Assembly (NCBI GenBank): GCA_017990865.1 | Contig: JAGNNB010000269.1 | Span: 1-5,025, forward strand | Reading direction: 5' to 3' | Length of the DNA: 5,025 nucleotides | Source of the DNA: Lysobacteraceae bacterium | GTDB taxonomy: Bacteria > Pseudomonadota > Gammaproteobacteria > Xanthomonadales > Xanthomonadaceae | Shown: piece after piece, positions 1-4,667 of the stretch | Numbering within the stretch: position 1 is the stretch's first letter | Layout of the letters: every line of letters begins with the position of its first letter | The notes under the pieces: generated by a model | The model's input: the letters and a program-made list of their open reading frames with translations, nothing else | Told to the model about the DNA's origin: nothing | The model's database searches: none | Translations under genes and position numbers: made by a program

Positions 1-779
1 CCTTCGTAGCTGCGCAATTCCGGACCGAGCACATGCGAATGACCGACCGAGCCGCGCACGGGTTTGCGCTCCGGCAGTTCGAAGCCGCGCAACTGCAGCC
101 AATAACGTTCGCCTTCGACGCTGCCCCAGGCGGCGCGCAGTCGCTCGCGGCCGGCGGCGCAGAGTTGTTCGACGGTGCGAATGCCGGCGCGATGCAGCCG
201 TCGCTCCATCGACGGGCCGATGCCGCAGAAGTCGCGCAGTTCCAGCGGATGCAGTTTGTGCGGCAGGTCGCTCTGCTCGATGACGGTGAGTCCGTCGGGC
301 TTCTGCATATCCGACGCGGTCTTCGCCAGAAATTTATTCGGCGCGATGCCGATCGAGCAACGGATCGCATCGAAGCCGCGGTCGAGCAGGGTGGCTTTGA
401 TGTTGCCGGCGATGGCTTCGGCGTTTTCGCGCTTGCGTTCGCGGCCGATCAACCAGCACGGCACTTCGTCGATGGATTCGGCGCGGCCGTGCGGGATGCA
501 GTCTCCGATCGCGTTCATCAGTGCGTGATGGACTTCGACGTAGCGTGCGGGTCGCGCCTGCAGCAGCACGATGCCCGGGCATTTCTGCCGCGCTTCCCAC
601 ACCGGCGTACCGGTCGTCACGCCGAAGGCTTTGGCTTCGTAGCTGGCGGCGATGCAGCAGGTGGTTTCCGCCATCACCGGCACCACGCCGACGGGGCGGC
701 CGCGCAGACGCACGTCGTCCTGTTGTTCGACGGACGCGAAGTAGGAATTGAAGTCGACGAAGAGGCAGCGCAGGGTCAT
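1..779 (-). CDS. Y-family translesion DNA polymerase (DinB/UmuC-like), C-terminus cut by the left edge
   Basis: An error-prone DNA polymerase of the IMS/Y family, expected to insert nucleotides opposite damaged template bases. The ATG is at 779-777; 259 full codons are visible and the frame is still open at base 1. Family members are usually around 350-420 residues, so perhaps a third is missing. Visible motifs: LFVDFNSYFASVE (about residues 6-18) with metal-binding D9 and an aromatic steric-gate residue at F14; CCIAASYEAKAFGV (41-54) in the fingers; SIDE (102-105) supplying catalytic D104 and E105; the palm motif CSIGIAPNKFLAKTASD (141-157); and a helix-hairpin-helix segment FCGIGPSMERRLHRAGI (184-200). 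All three acidic catalytic residues are present, so it should be active. The wording around the motifs (ESIDEVPCW rather than YSIDEAY) differs from classic DinB, and I take it for a separate chromosomal Y-family branch. It has no umuD, imuA or dnaE2 neighbour in view, and I see no LexA-type box. The start has no strong Shine-Dalgarno sequence. Confidence 0.93.
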   Translation of the reverse strand, partial: MTLRCLFVDFNSYFASVEQQDDVRLRGRPVGVVPVMAETTCCIAASYEAKAFGVTTGTPVWEARQKCPGIVLLQARPARYVEVHHALMNAIGDCIPHGRAESIDEVPCWLIGRERKRENAEAIAGNIKATLLDRGFDAIRCSIGIAPNKFLAKTASDMQKPDGLTVIEQSDLPHKLHPLELRDFCGIGPSMERRLHRAGIRTVEQLCAAGRERLRAAWGSVEGERYWLQLRGFELPERKPVRGSVGHSHVLGPELRSYE

Positions 780-896
780 GGGCGGTCGCAGAAAGGCTGC
801 GGCACGTTCGCCCCAACGAGCGTGCGGACATGGAACGGAATTCGACCCGGTTTCGCCGACCGGGAAGCGGATTATGGCACCACCTGCCAGCGACGC

Positions 897-919
897 GTAG
901 AGCGGAGCGAAGCTCCGCT
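897..919 (+). repeat. GTAG-type REP palindrome, copy 1
   Basis: GTAG at 897-900 is followed by a perfect 8-bp inverted repeat, AGCGGAGC and GCTCCGCT, around a GAA loop (901-919). A 5' GTAG head on a short hairpin is the hallmark of REP elements mobilised by REP-associated tyrosine transposases (RAYTs), such as the SMAG repeats of Stenotrophomonas. Family assignment is by pattern only; no transposase is in view. Confidence 0.85.
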
Positions 920-941
920 GCAGCCTCGCCGGAGCGGCGCT

Positions 942-964
942 GTAGAGCGGAGCGAAGCTCCGCT
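942..964 (+). repeat. GTAG-type REP palindrome, copy 2
   Basis: An exact 23-bp copy of the element at 897-919, in the same orientation and with a 45-bp start-to-start distance. The bases between the two (about 921-942) can form a third, imperfect hairpin (CAGC...GCTG outer pairs), so the pair looks like a REP dimer unit rather than two isolated hits. Confidence 0.85.
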
Positions 965-987
965 GTCATGTCTTCGGAGGGATGTTT

Positions 988-1010
988 AGCGGAGCTTTGC
1001 TCCGCTCTAC
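988..1010 (-). repeat. GTAG-type REP palindrome, copy 3, inverted
   Basis: The same hairpin in the opposite orientation. Read on the minus strand it is GTAG followed by AGCGGAGC, loop AAA, GCTCCGCT. It differs from copies 1 and 2 by one loop base. It ends 10 bp downstream of the GrpB-family stop codon (complement of 1021-1023). There is no T-run after it on either strand, so it is not a standard intrinsic terminator, although it could protect the mRNA 3' end. Confidence 0.83.
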
Positions 1011-1020
1011 GTTTATGGAA

Positions 1021-1566
1021 TCAAGGGGTTGCGGGGGTCGCGGCGAGGGCGGCGTCCATGATGGCTCGGATGAACGGCGCTTTCGCGTCGGTGTAGGCCG
1101 CTTTGTCGCCGGCATGGCGCTGGACGAGTTCGGTTTTCAGCGCCGCGTAGCGGTCGCGTAGGGCCGGGTCGATGCGTAGCGCGTCGCGGAAGGCGAGATG
1201 TTCGCGCCAGATCGGCGAACCGAGGACCACGCCGTGCAGATGCACGCGGAGGCGTTCGCCTTCGGCGTCGCGCACGAAATAGCGGCGCATCGGCAGTTCG
1301 CGCTCGTATTTCGCGACGTAGCCATAACCGAGCGCGTCCAGCGCCGCGATCTTCGCTTCGATCTGCGCGAGACTGGCCGCGCCCAGCAACACGTCGATCA
1401 CCGGCTTCGCGCACAGACCGGGTACGGACGTGCTGCCGATGTGCTGGAGATTCACCGGCTCGTCGTCGACGGCCGCGTCATCGAAAACGCCGAGCACCTC
1501 GGCGCGGATGCGCTCGAAATTCTGCGGCCAATAGTTGGAATAGGGCGAGAGGACGACGGCGGACAT
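1021..1566 (-). CDS. GrpB/UPF0157-family protein (nucleotidyltransferase-fold)
   Basis: A 181-residue protein, a full-length member of the GrpB/UPF0157 family, which has a minimal nucleotidyltransferase fold. The name GrpB is historical; substrate and role are not established, and some members are fused to dephospho-CoA kinase. The signature QHIGSTSVPGLCAKPVID lies at residues 41-58, where G44-S45 is the NTase GS motif and D58 a likely metal ligand. A second block, RVHLHGV, follows at 107-113, and the C-terminal AYTDAKAPFIRAIM helix (157-170) matches the usual Y..xK..F pattern. The N-terminus VVLSPYSNYWPQNFERIR is also typical (V.l..Y...W...F). Start chosen at 1566 because the family motif begins within the first ten residues. 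No good Shine-Dalgarno is seen. A run of 11-bp repeats sits immediately upstream (1580-1645). It lies 117 bp downstream of rpiA and may be transcribed separately. Confidence 0.92.
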   Translation of the reverse strand: MSAVVLSPYSNYWPQNFERIRAEVLGVFDDAAVDDEPVNLQHIGSTSVPGLCAKPVIDVLLGAASLAQIEAKIAALDALGYGYVAKYERELPMRRYFVRDAEGERLRVHLHGVVLGSPIWREHLAFRDALRIDPALRDRYAALKTELVQRHAGDKAAYTDAKAPFIRAIMDAALAATPATP

Positions 1567-1579
1567 GGCGGCTCGGACG

Positions 1580-1645
1580 ATACGCGCGCGTGTCGGGCTC
1601 GTATCGTGCTCGTATAGAGTTCTTAGAGAGTTCGTAGAGGGTACG
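1580..1645 (-). repeat. 11-bp degenerate tandem repeat array upstream of the GrpB-family gene
   Basis: Six consecutive 11-base units fill 1645-1580 on the minus strand. The first five fit a loose consensus CGAxCxCTxTA, for example CGAACTCTCTA (1634-1624), AGAACTCTATA (1623-1613) and CGAGCACGATA (1612-1602). The sixth (1590-1580) is a GC-rich variant. Neighbouring units match at most positions while distant ones drift, as expected for old slippage or unit-by-unit divergence. The period is not a multiple of three and no gene crosses it. It fills the last 13-79 bp before the ATG at 1566, so it belongs to the 5' leader or promoter of that gene. Function unknown. Confidence 0.7.
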
Positions 1646-1683
1646 TGTTTTGGATTGAGCTTGCGTTGGTCGCGCGATCGGCG

Positions 1684-2331
1684 TTACAGCACCGTCGGCG
1701 GTTCGCCGCCGACGATCACCACATCCGCGGGACGGCGCGCGAACAGACCGACGCTGACCACGCCCGGAATCTGATTCAACTCGCGCTCCATCGTCACCGG
1801 ATCGACGATCGATAGATTGTGGATGTCCAGAATCCAGTTGCCGTTGTCGGTGACGACGCCGTCGCGCCACACCGGTTGCCCGCCGGTCATACGCAGGATT
1901 TCGCGCGCGACCAGACTGCGCGCCATCGGAATCACTTCGACCGGCAGCGGGAATTTGCCCAGGATCGGCACGCGCTTGCTGGGGTCGACGATGCACACGA
2001 AGACTTTGCTGGCTTCGGCGATGATTTTTTCGCGCGTGAGCGCCGCGCCGCCGCCTTTGATCAAACGCTTGTGCGGGTCGCATTCGTCGGCGCCATCCAC
2101 GTACAGCGCCAGCGTGCCGGCGTTGTTGAGATCGAGCACCTCGATGCCGTGCGCGCGCAGCCGTGCGGTGCTTTGCTCGGAACTCGATACCGCGCCTTGA
2201 ATGCGGTCGCGAAACTGGGCGAGGCCGTCGATGAAATAGGCGACGGTGGACCCGGTGCCGACGCCGACGATCATGCCGTCTTCGACGTACTGCAGGGCTT
2301 TTTCGGCGGCGCGTTTTTTCGCTTCGGACAT
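1684..2331 (-). CDS. rpiA: Ribose-5-phosphate isomerase A
   Basis: Interconverts ribose 5-phosphate and ribulose 5-phosphate in the non-oxidative pentose phosphate pathway, in the cytoplasm. The 215-residue product is the usual length (E. coli RpiA has 219). Key motifs are all present: phosphate-binding GVGTGST (23-29), SSSEQS (49-54), DGADE (79-83) with D79 and D82, and [11 protein letters not shown] (92-102) with K92 and the catalytic base E101, which align with E. coli D81, D84, K94 and E103. It should be fully active. The start at 2331 ([16 protein letters not shown]) gives the standard N-terminus. A longer frame to 2439 exists, but its extra 36 residues translate the heptamer repeat array ([11 protein letters not shown]), so it is rejected. 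No clear Shine-Dalgarno precedes the ATG. The gap to the upstream EVE gene is 118 bp, and the repeat hairpin occupies its centre. Confidence 0.97.
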   Translation of the reverse strand: MSEAKKRAAEKALQYVEDGMIVGVGTGSTVAYFIDGLAQFRDRIQGAVSSSEQSTARLRAHGIEVLDLNNAGTLALYVDGADECDPHKRLIKGGGAALTREKIIAEASKVFVCIVDPSKRVPILGKFPLPVEVIPMARSLVAREILRMTGGQPVWRDGVVTDNGNWILDIHNLSIVDPVTMERELNQIPGVVSVGLFARRPADVVIVGGEPPTVL

Positions 2332-2348
2332 GGCGGTGATCTGAAATT

Positions 2349-2376
2349 GGGAATCGGGAATGGGGAATGGGGAATC
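2349..2376 (+). repeat. Heptamer repeat array, arm A (GGGAATC/GGGAATG x4)
   Basis: Four perfect 7-bp units on the plus strand: GGGAATC at 2349, GGGAATG at 2356 and 2363, and GGGAATC at 2370. It ends 17 bp before the rpiA start codon. Arm B at 2430-2457 carries the complementary units, so on either strand the two arms can pair over 28 positions with only two mismatches. Short arrays of this heptamer are, from memory, common between genes in Xanthomonas and Lysobacter genomes; I cannot verify this here. Confidence 0.88.
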
Positions 2377-2429
2377 GGTAAAAGCGAAAAGCGAATGGGT
2401 GGGCGAGGGCGACGAGAACCGCTTTTGAC

Positions 2430-2457
2430 GATTCCCCATTCCCGATTCCCTATTCCC
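2430..2457 (-). repeat. Heptamer repeat array, arm B, overlapping the EVE stop codon
   Basis: Read on the minus strand, four units: GGGAATA (2457-2451), GGGAATC (2450-2444), GGGAATG (2443-2437) and GGGAATC (2436-2430). Pairing with arm A is perfect for the two inner units and has one mismatch in each of the two outer units. The 53-nt loop can pair further, since AAAAGCG occurs twice (2380-2386 and 2387-2393) and CGCTTTT once (2420-2426). There is no T-run after the stem on the minus strand, so it is not a canonical intrinsic terminator. The variant unit GGGAATA followed by GGG creates the TAG stop of the EVE-domain gene. Confidence 0.88.
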
Positions 2458-2920
2458 GGCTCTCCAGCGCCAGCAAGACCTTCCACTGCGCCGCCGTCAC
2501 CGGCAGCACCGAGAGGCGATTGCCTTTGCGAATCAGCGCGAAGTCTTCGCCCAGCGCATCGGCTTGCGTGCGAATCGCATCGAGCGTGATCGCGCGTTCG
2601 AGCGTGCGCACGTAGCGCACGTCGACCAGATCCCAGCGCGGTTCTTCGCGTTTGGATTTTTCGTCGAAGTATTTGGACTTGCGCTCGAACTGGGTCGGGT
2701 CGGGATACGCCGCGGAGGCGACCTCGGCGATGCCGTACACGCCCGGCACATCGGCGTTGGAGTGGTAGAACAACACGCCGTCGCCGATCTTCATGCTGCG
2801 CATGAAATTGCGCGCCTGGTAATTGCGCACGCCCGTCCACGGCTCGACGCCGACGCGGGCCAGATCGTCGATGGAGAAATCCTCGGGTTCGGATTTCATC
2901 AGCCAATAGCGTTTGCTCAT
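2450..2920 (-). CDS. EVE-domain protein (THYN1-like, PUA-like fold)
   Basis: A 156-residue stand-alone EVE domain. EVE domains belong to the PUA-like superfamily and bind modified bases in DNA or RNA; the ligand of the free-standing bacterial housekeeping type is not firmly known. Diagnostic blocks: [16 protein letters not shown] (5-20), [20 protein letters not shown] (28-47), [19 protein letters not shown] (49-67) with the usual aromatic pocket residues, and [11 protein letters not shown] (94-104). The start at 2920 is set by the N-terminal block and overlaps the cyclo-ligase stop in an ATGA, which implies translational coupling. The C-terminus (ALESRE) is written partly by the heptamer repeat that also supplies the TAG stop at 2452-2450, so the native end may have been altered when the repeat inserted. 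All domain motifs lie upstream of that point, so function should be intact. Confidence 0.94.
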   Translation of the reverse strand: MSKRYWLMKSEPEDFSIDDLARVGVEPWTGVRNYQARNFMRSMKIGDGVLFYHSNADVPGVYGIAEVASAAYPDPTQFERKSKYFDEKSKREEPRWDLVDVRYVRTLERAITLDAIRTQADALGEDFALIRKGNRLSVLPVTAAQWKVLLALESRE

Positions 2921-3519
2921 GCGTCGCTCGCGGCGGGCAGATGGATGTCGGTGTCGGTGCAGATCGAGTCGAGCGCGACGTCCCAGGGCTCCGGCGACAG
3001 CGCGTCGATGCGCTGCGCGGCGAAACCAACGCCGACCAACCAGGGCGGGGCGGCGGGGCGTTCGCGCCGGAAGGCGAGGCTGCGATCGTACCAGCCGCCG
3101 CCCATGCCCAGGCGGTGGCCGCGCGGGTCGAAACCGACCAGCGGCAGCACGATCATCGTCATCGCCTCCGCCGGCCGCGCATCGCGCAGATCGGCGGGTT
3201 CGGGAATGCCGTAGCGGTTCGCGACCAGCGCCTCGCCCGCGCGCCAAGGCGCGAAGCGCAGCGTGCCGTCGTCGCTCAAGACCGGCAGGCAGTACGTGAG
3301 GCCTGCGGGCAGGCGCAGTTGCCAGACGTGCAGCGCGATTTCGCCGTCCATCGCCCAGTAGCCGGCGACATGGCCGTGGGTCGGCGCGAACGGCAGCGCG
3401 AGCAAGCGCTGCGCCAAGGCGTCGGCGGCTGCGATGCGTTGCGCGGCGGGGATCGCGCGTCGACGCTCGCGCAGTTCGCGACGCAAACGATGGCGGACGG
3501 TGGCGCGGTCGTCGTTCAT
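2917..3519 (-). CDS. ygfA: 5-formyltetrahydrofolate cyclo-ligase (MTHFS)
   Basis: Converts 5-formyltetrahydrofolate and ATP to 5,10-methenyltetrahydrofolate, returning the only dead-end folate to the one-carbon pool, in the cytoplasm. The 200-residue product is full length for the family (about 180-200). Evidence: the basic N-terminal helix RHRLRRELRERRR (9-21); YWAMDGEIAL (54-63), corresponding to the substrate-binding MDGE region; and the ATP/phosphate loop LVGFDPRGHRLGMGGGWYDRS (127-147), where GMGGGxYDR is the family signature. Start chosen at 3519 because the frame further upstream runs into the 6S RNA locus. The gene follows zapA and 6S RNA as in E. coli, and its last four bases overlap the EVE start. 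I see no clear promoter in the 62 bp between the terminator (3605-3582) and the ATG, so expression may depend on readthrough of that terminator. Confidence 0.95.
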   Translation of the reverse strand: MNDDRATVRHRLRRELRERRRAIPAAQRIAAADALAQRLLALPFAPTHGHVAGYWAMDGEIALHVWQLRLPAGLTYCLPVLSDDGTLRFAPWRAGEALVANRYGIPEPADLRDARPAEAMTMIVLPLVGFDPRGHRLGMGGGWYDRSLAFRRERPAAPPWLVGVGFAAQRIDALSPEPWDVALDSICTDTDIHLPAASDA

Positions 3520-3581
3520 GGATCGATGTTCGTCGTCGGCCGTTGCGTTGCGTGTCGTGCTCGTTGCGGTCTTCGCGGCAC

Positions 3582-3605
3582 AAAAAAACCGCACGTGCGG
3601 TGCGG
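3582..3605 (-). terminator. Rho-independent terminator downstream of 6S RNA
   Basis: On the minus strand a 6-bp stem, CCGCAC (3605-3600) with GTGCGG (3594-3589), encloses a 5-nt loop and is followed at once by seven T (3588-3582). An alternative register forms the perfect palindrome at 3600-3589. It lies 38 nt past the predicted 6S 3' end and 62 bp before the cyclo-ligase ATG, so it should end the 6S primary transcript and limit readthrough into the folate gene. Confidence 0.82.
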
Positions 3606-3643
3606 GTGTCGTTGCGCGTCGCGAGGCGCGCGGAAAAGAAAAT

Positions 3644-3830
3644 GCATCCTCCGCCATGACGATGCTCGCGAAACGACCTTGAACCCGGGGTTCAAGTGGA
3701 AACGCTTGTCGCCCATCGGGCTTTCCGCTGCATGGCGGACTTGCGCGCCCGGGCGCCGTTGCGTCTCCGCGGTCGTAATTAAGGGACAAGGCGAATGTTT
3801 GCGCGCGCTGTCGATCACGGCAGAGGATGC
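3644..3830 (-). ncRNA. ssrS: 6S RNA
   Basis: 6S RNA mimics an open promoter, binds the sigma70 RNA polymerase holoenzyme and represses many promoters in stationary phase. The predicted RNA is 187 nt (E. coli 184). Its two ends form a 12-bp helix: GCATCCTCTGCC (3830-3819) pairs with GGCGGAGGATGC (3655-3644) with a single G-U wobble. Inside, CGCG(C)AAAC pairs with GUUUCGCG. Beyond the central bubble, CGCCTTGTCCC pairs with GGGCGACAAGCG with single-base bulges. The 3' side of the bubble carries the hairpin CTTGAACC...GGTTCAAG (3696-3678), whose arms match those of E. coli 6S exactly. Position between zapA and the cyclo-ligase gene is the conserved site. A promoter predicts +1 at exactly 3830. 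I folded it by eye; exact ends are approximate. Confidence 0.92.
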
Positions 3831-3836
3831 GCGATC

Positions 3837-3864
3837 AGTATAGGCGCGCGCGTCGAGAGCGCAA
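3837..3864 (-). promoter_or_regulatory. Sigma70-type promoter of 6S RNA
   Basis: On the minus strand, -35 TTGCGC (3864-3859), a 16-bp spacer and -10 TATACT (3842-3837). Six bases later transcription would start at 3830, the first base of the terminal helix of the 6S RNA. The -10 box is 5 of 6 against TATAAT; the -35 matches only in TTG. The -10/start-site agreement with the independently deduced RNA end is the main support. Confidence 0.78.
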
Positions 3865-4121
3865 GCCCGCCGGTCGGTGTGATGCGCGGAGCGTGATGGA
3901 TGGCCGATCTTGCGCGGATGCATCGTCGTCGTCGCGAACGGCGAGACGACGATGTCGGTCGCTTGCGGCGAAGAATGCGTCGACGATTCGGCGTTTTTTG
4001 GGCGATTATCGCGGCATTTGTCGCTGCGATACCGCGCGGGTGTCGCCAAAATCGCGAGTGATACCACGCAAAATGCCACGCAAGATACCGCGATCGCCGC
4101 ACGCGTCGCGCGGGCGAGCGT
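3865..4121 (-). other. Noncoding spacer between zapA and the 6S promoter
   Basis: About 257 bp with no supportable gene. Open frames on both strands here are rich in Arg and lack any recognisable domain. It holds a short 12-bp tandem repeat (4060-4095) and a palindrome GCGATTATCGC near 4001-4013 next to an A/T hexamer. I find no convincing terminator for the zapA transcript, so readthrough from zapA into the 6S gene, as seen in some gammaproteobacteria, cannot be ruled out. Confidence 0.6.
4060..4095 (+). repeat. Short 12-bp tandem repeat downstream of zapA
   Basis: Three adjacent 12-base units: GATACCACGCAA (4060-4071), AATGCCACGCAA (4072-4083) and a more diverged GATACCGCGATC (4084-4095). 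The element GATACCGCG also appears at 4028-4036. It is noncoding and follows the zapA stop by 27 bp. Purpose unknown; the copy number is low enough that chance is possible. Confidence 0.5.
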
Positions 4122-4412
4122 TCAGTCCGCGCCGAGCAAGTCCAACTTGCGGTTCAGCTCGCGCAACGCGTGCGAGATCTCGTGATCGCGCGCTTCGTGT
4201 TCTTGGCGCAGTTGGTGCAGATCGTGCGCGAGATTCAACGCGGCGAGCACCGCGACGCGATCGACCGAGGCCATGCGGTTGGCGTTGCGGATTTCGCGCA
4301 TCTTCGCGTCGAGCATGCGCGCGGCGGCGATCAGTTCGTCGCGTTCTTCGGCGGCGACGCCGATGGTGTATTCGCGATCGAGAATGCGGATGTTGACCGC
4401 TTCGCTGCTCAC
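4122..4412 (-). CDS. zapA: Cell division protein ZapA
   Basis: ZapA is recruited early to the Z-ring, where its tetramers bundle FtsZ filaments at mid-cell. The 96-residue product is of normal length. Residues 4-20 (EAVNIRILDREYTIGVA) form the small N-terminal beta domain. Residues 22-50 (EERDELIAAARMLDAKMREIRNANRMASV) hold the helix with the family's AA..LD.KM.EIR motif. DRVAVLAALNLAHDL (51-65) starts the long C-terminal coiled coil that runs to the end. The start is GTG at 4412-4410, not ATG: it overlaps the upstream gene's TGA (GTGA) and is preceded by GGAG at 4424-4421 with an 8-nt spacer. Position beside a short coiled-coil gene and 6S RNA is the usual gammaproteobacterial context. Confidence 0.96.
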   Translation of the reverse strand: MSSEAVNIRILDREYTIGVAAEERDELIAAARMLDAKMREIRNANRMASVDRVAVLAALNLAHDLHQLRQEHEARDHEISHALRELNRKLDLLGAD

Positions 4413-4636
4413 GTGTGCTGCTCCAACGACTTCAGGCGCGCGATCATCGCTTCCACCCGCGCCCGCGCCTGTTCGTTTTTGGCGAGCAGTTGCGAACGGT
4501 CGTTGGCGAGTTGTTCCTGTTGTTGACGCAGCGTGCGGTTCTCCTCGCCCATGCGCCGGTTGCGCTGCACCAGCGCGTCGATGCGGGCGTCGAGGGCGCG
4601 CAACTGGGCGATCACGTCGGAGGCGGAGAGGTCCAT
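4409..4636 (-). CDS. Small coiled-coil protein, TIGR02449-like, putative ZapA partner
   Basis: A 75-residue protein that is almost wholly coiled coil: from residue 8 (VIAQLRALDARIDALVQRN) to about 71, hydrophobic positions recur in heptads, with a Q/E/R/N-rich surface (ENRTLRQQQEQLANDRSQ, 32-49). No signal peptide, membrane segment or enzymatic motif. Size, composition and the position directly upstream of zapA match the TIGR02449 family, whose members resemble ZapB in form and are presumed to act at the Z-ring; the role is inferred from context, not demonstrated by sequence. Its TGA overlaps the zapA GTG by 4 bp, so the two are very likely co-translated. The ATG at 4636 is chosen because the longer frame adds only Pro/Arg-rich sequence overlapping the upstream EAL gene. 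No strong Shine-Dalgarno is visible. Confidence 0.88.
   Translation of the reverse strand: MDLSASDVIAQLRALDARIDALVQRNRRMGEENRTLRQQQEQLANDRSQLLAKNEQARARVEAMIARLKSLEQHT
4421..4424 (-). promoter_or_regulatory. Shine-Dalgarno of zapA
   Basis: GGAG on the minus strand at 4424-4421, 8 nt before the GTG start. It lies inside the last codons of the coiled-coil gene and is the clearest ribosome binding site in the window; it decides in favour of the GTG start for zapA. Confidence 0.75.
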
Positions 4637-4667
4637 GCAGGCACGATAGGCAGGCGGCCGGCGGGGG

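Noticed and set aside
846..876. Possible promoter (CATAAT at 876-871) and 6-bp hairpin (CCCGGT/ACCGGG, 846-864) upstream of the Y-family polymerase
   Set aside because: No acceptable -35 box at 16-18 bp, and the hairpin is short without a T-run; not enough to call.
33..989. Long plus-strand open frame (318 codons) at the left side
   Set aside because: It is antisense to the Y-family polymerase, shows no domain, and continues through the REP repeats, translating them as near-identical ERSEAPL segments; a typical GC-rich shadow frame.
897..1010. CRISPR array
   Set aside because: Only three elements, one inverted, each self-complementary with unequal and partly structured spacers; these are REP elements.
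2332..2439. N-terminal extension of rpiA to an ATG at 2439
   Set aside because: The additional residues are translation of the repeat arm and loop; the RpiA family N-terminus begins at the ATG at 2331.
1819..2589. Plus-strand frame of 256 codons opposite rpiA
   Set aside because: It is antisense to a certain rpiA gene and reads straight through the heptamer array ([10 protein letters not shown]); no independent evidence of coding.
3678..3696. Stand-alone operator-like palindrome CTTGAACC...GGTTCAAG
   Set aside because: It is the conserved internal hairpin of the 6S RNA, so no separate protein-binding site is needed to explain it.
2917..3789. Longer cyclo-ligase frame starting at 3789
   Set aside because: The extension covers the 6S RNA and its terminator and has no homology to the family N-terminus; the start at 3519 fits the family length.
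3815..4102. Arg-rich minus-strand frame in the zapA-6S spacer
   Set aside because: Composition is dominated by Arg/Ser/Pro, it overlaps the 6S promoter, and it has no Shine-Dalgarno or recognisable domain.
3910..4185. Plus-strand frame of 91 codons in the same spacer
   Set aside because: It runs antisense into zapA and has no domain or ribosome binding site; chance frame.
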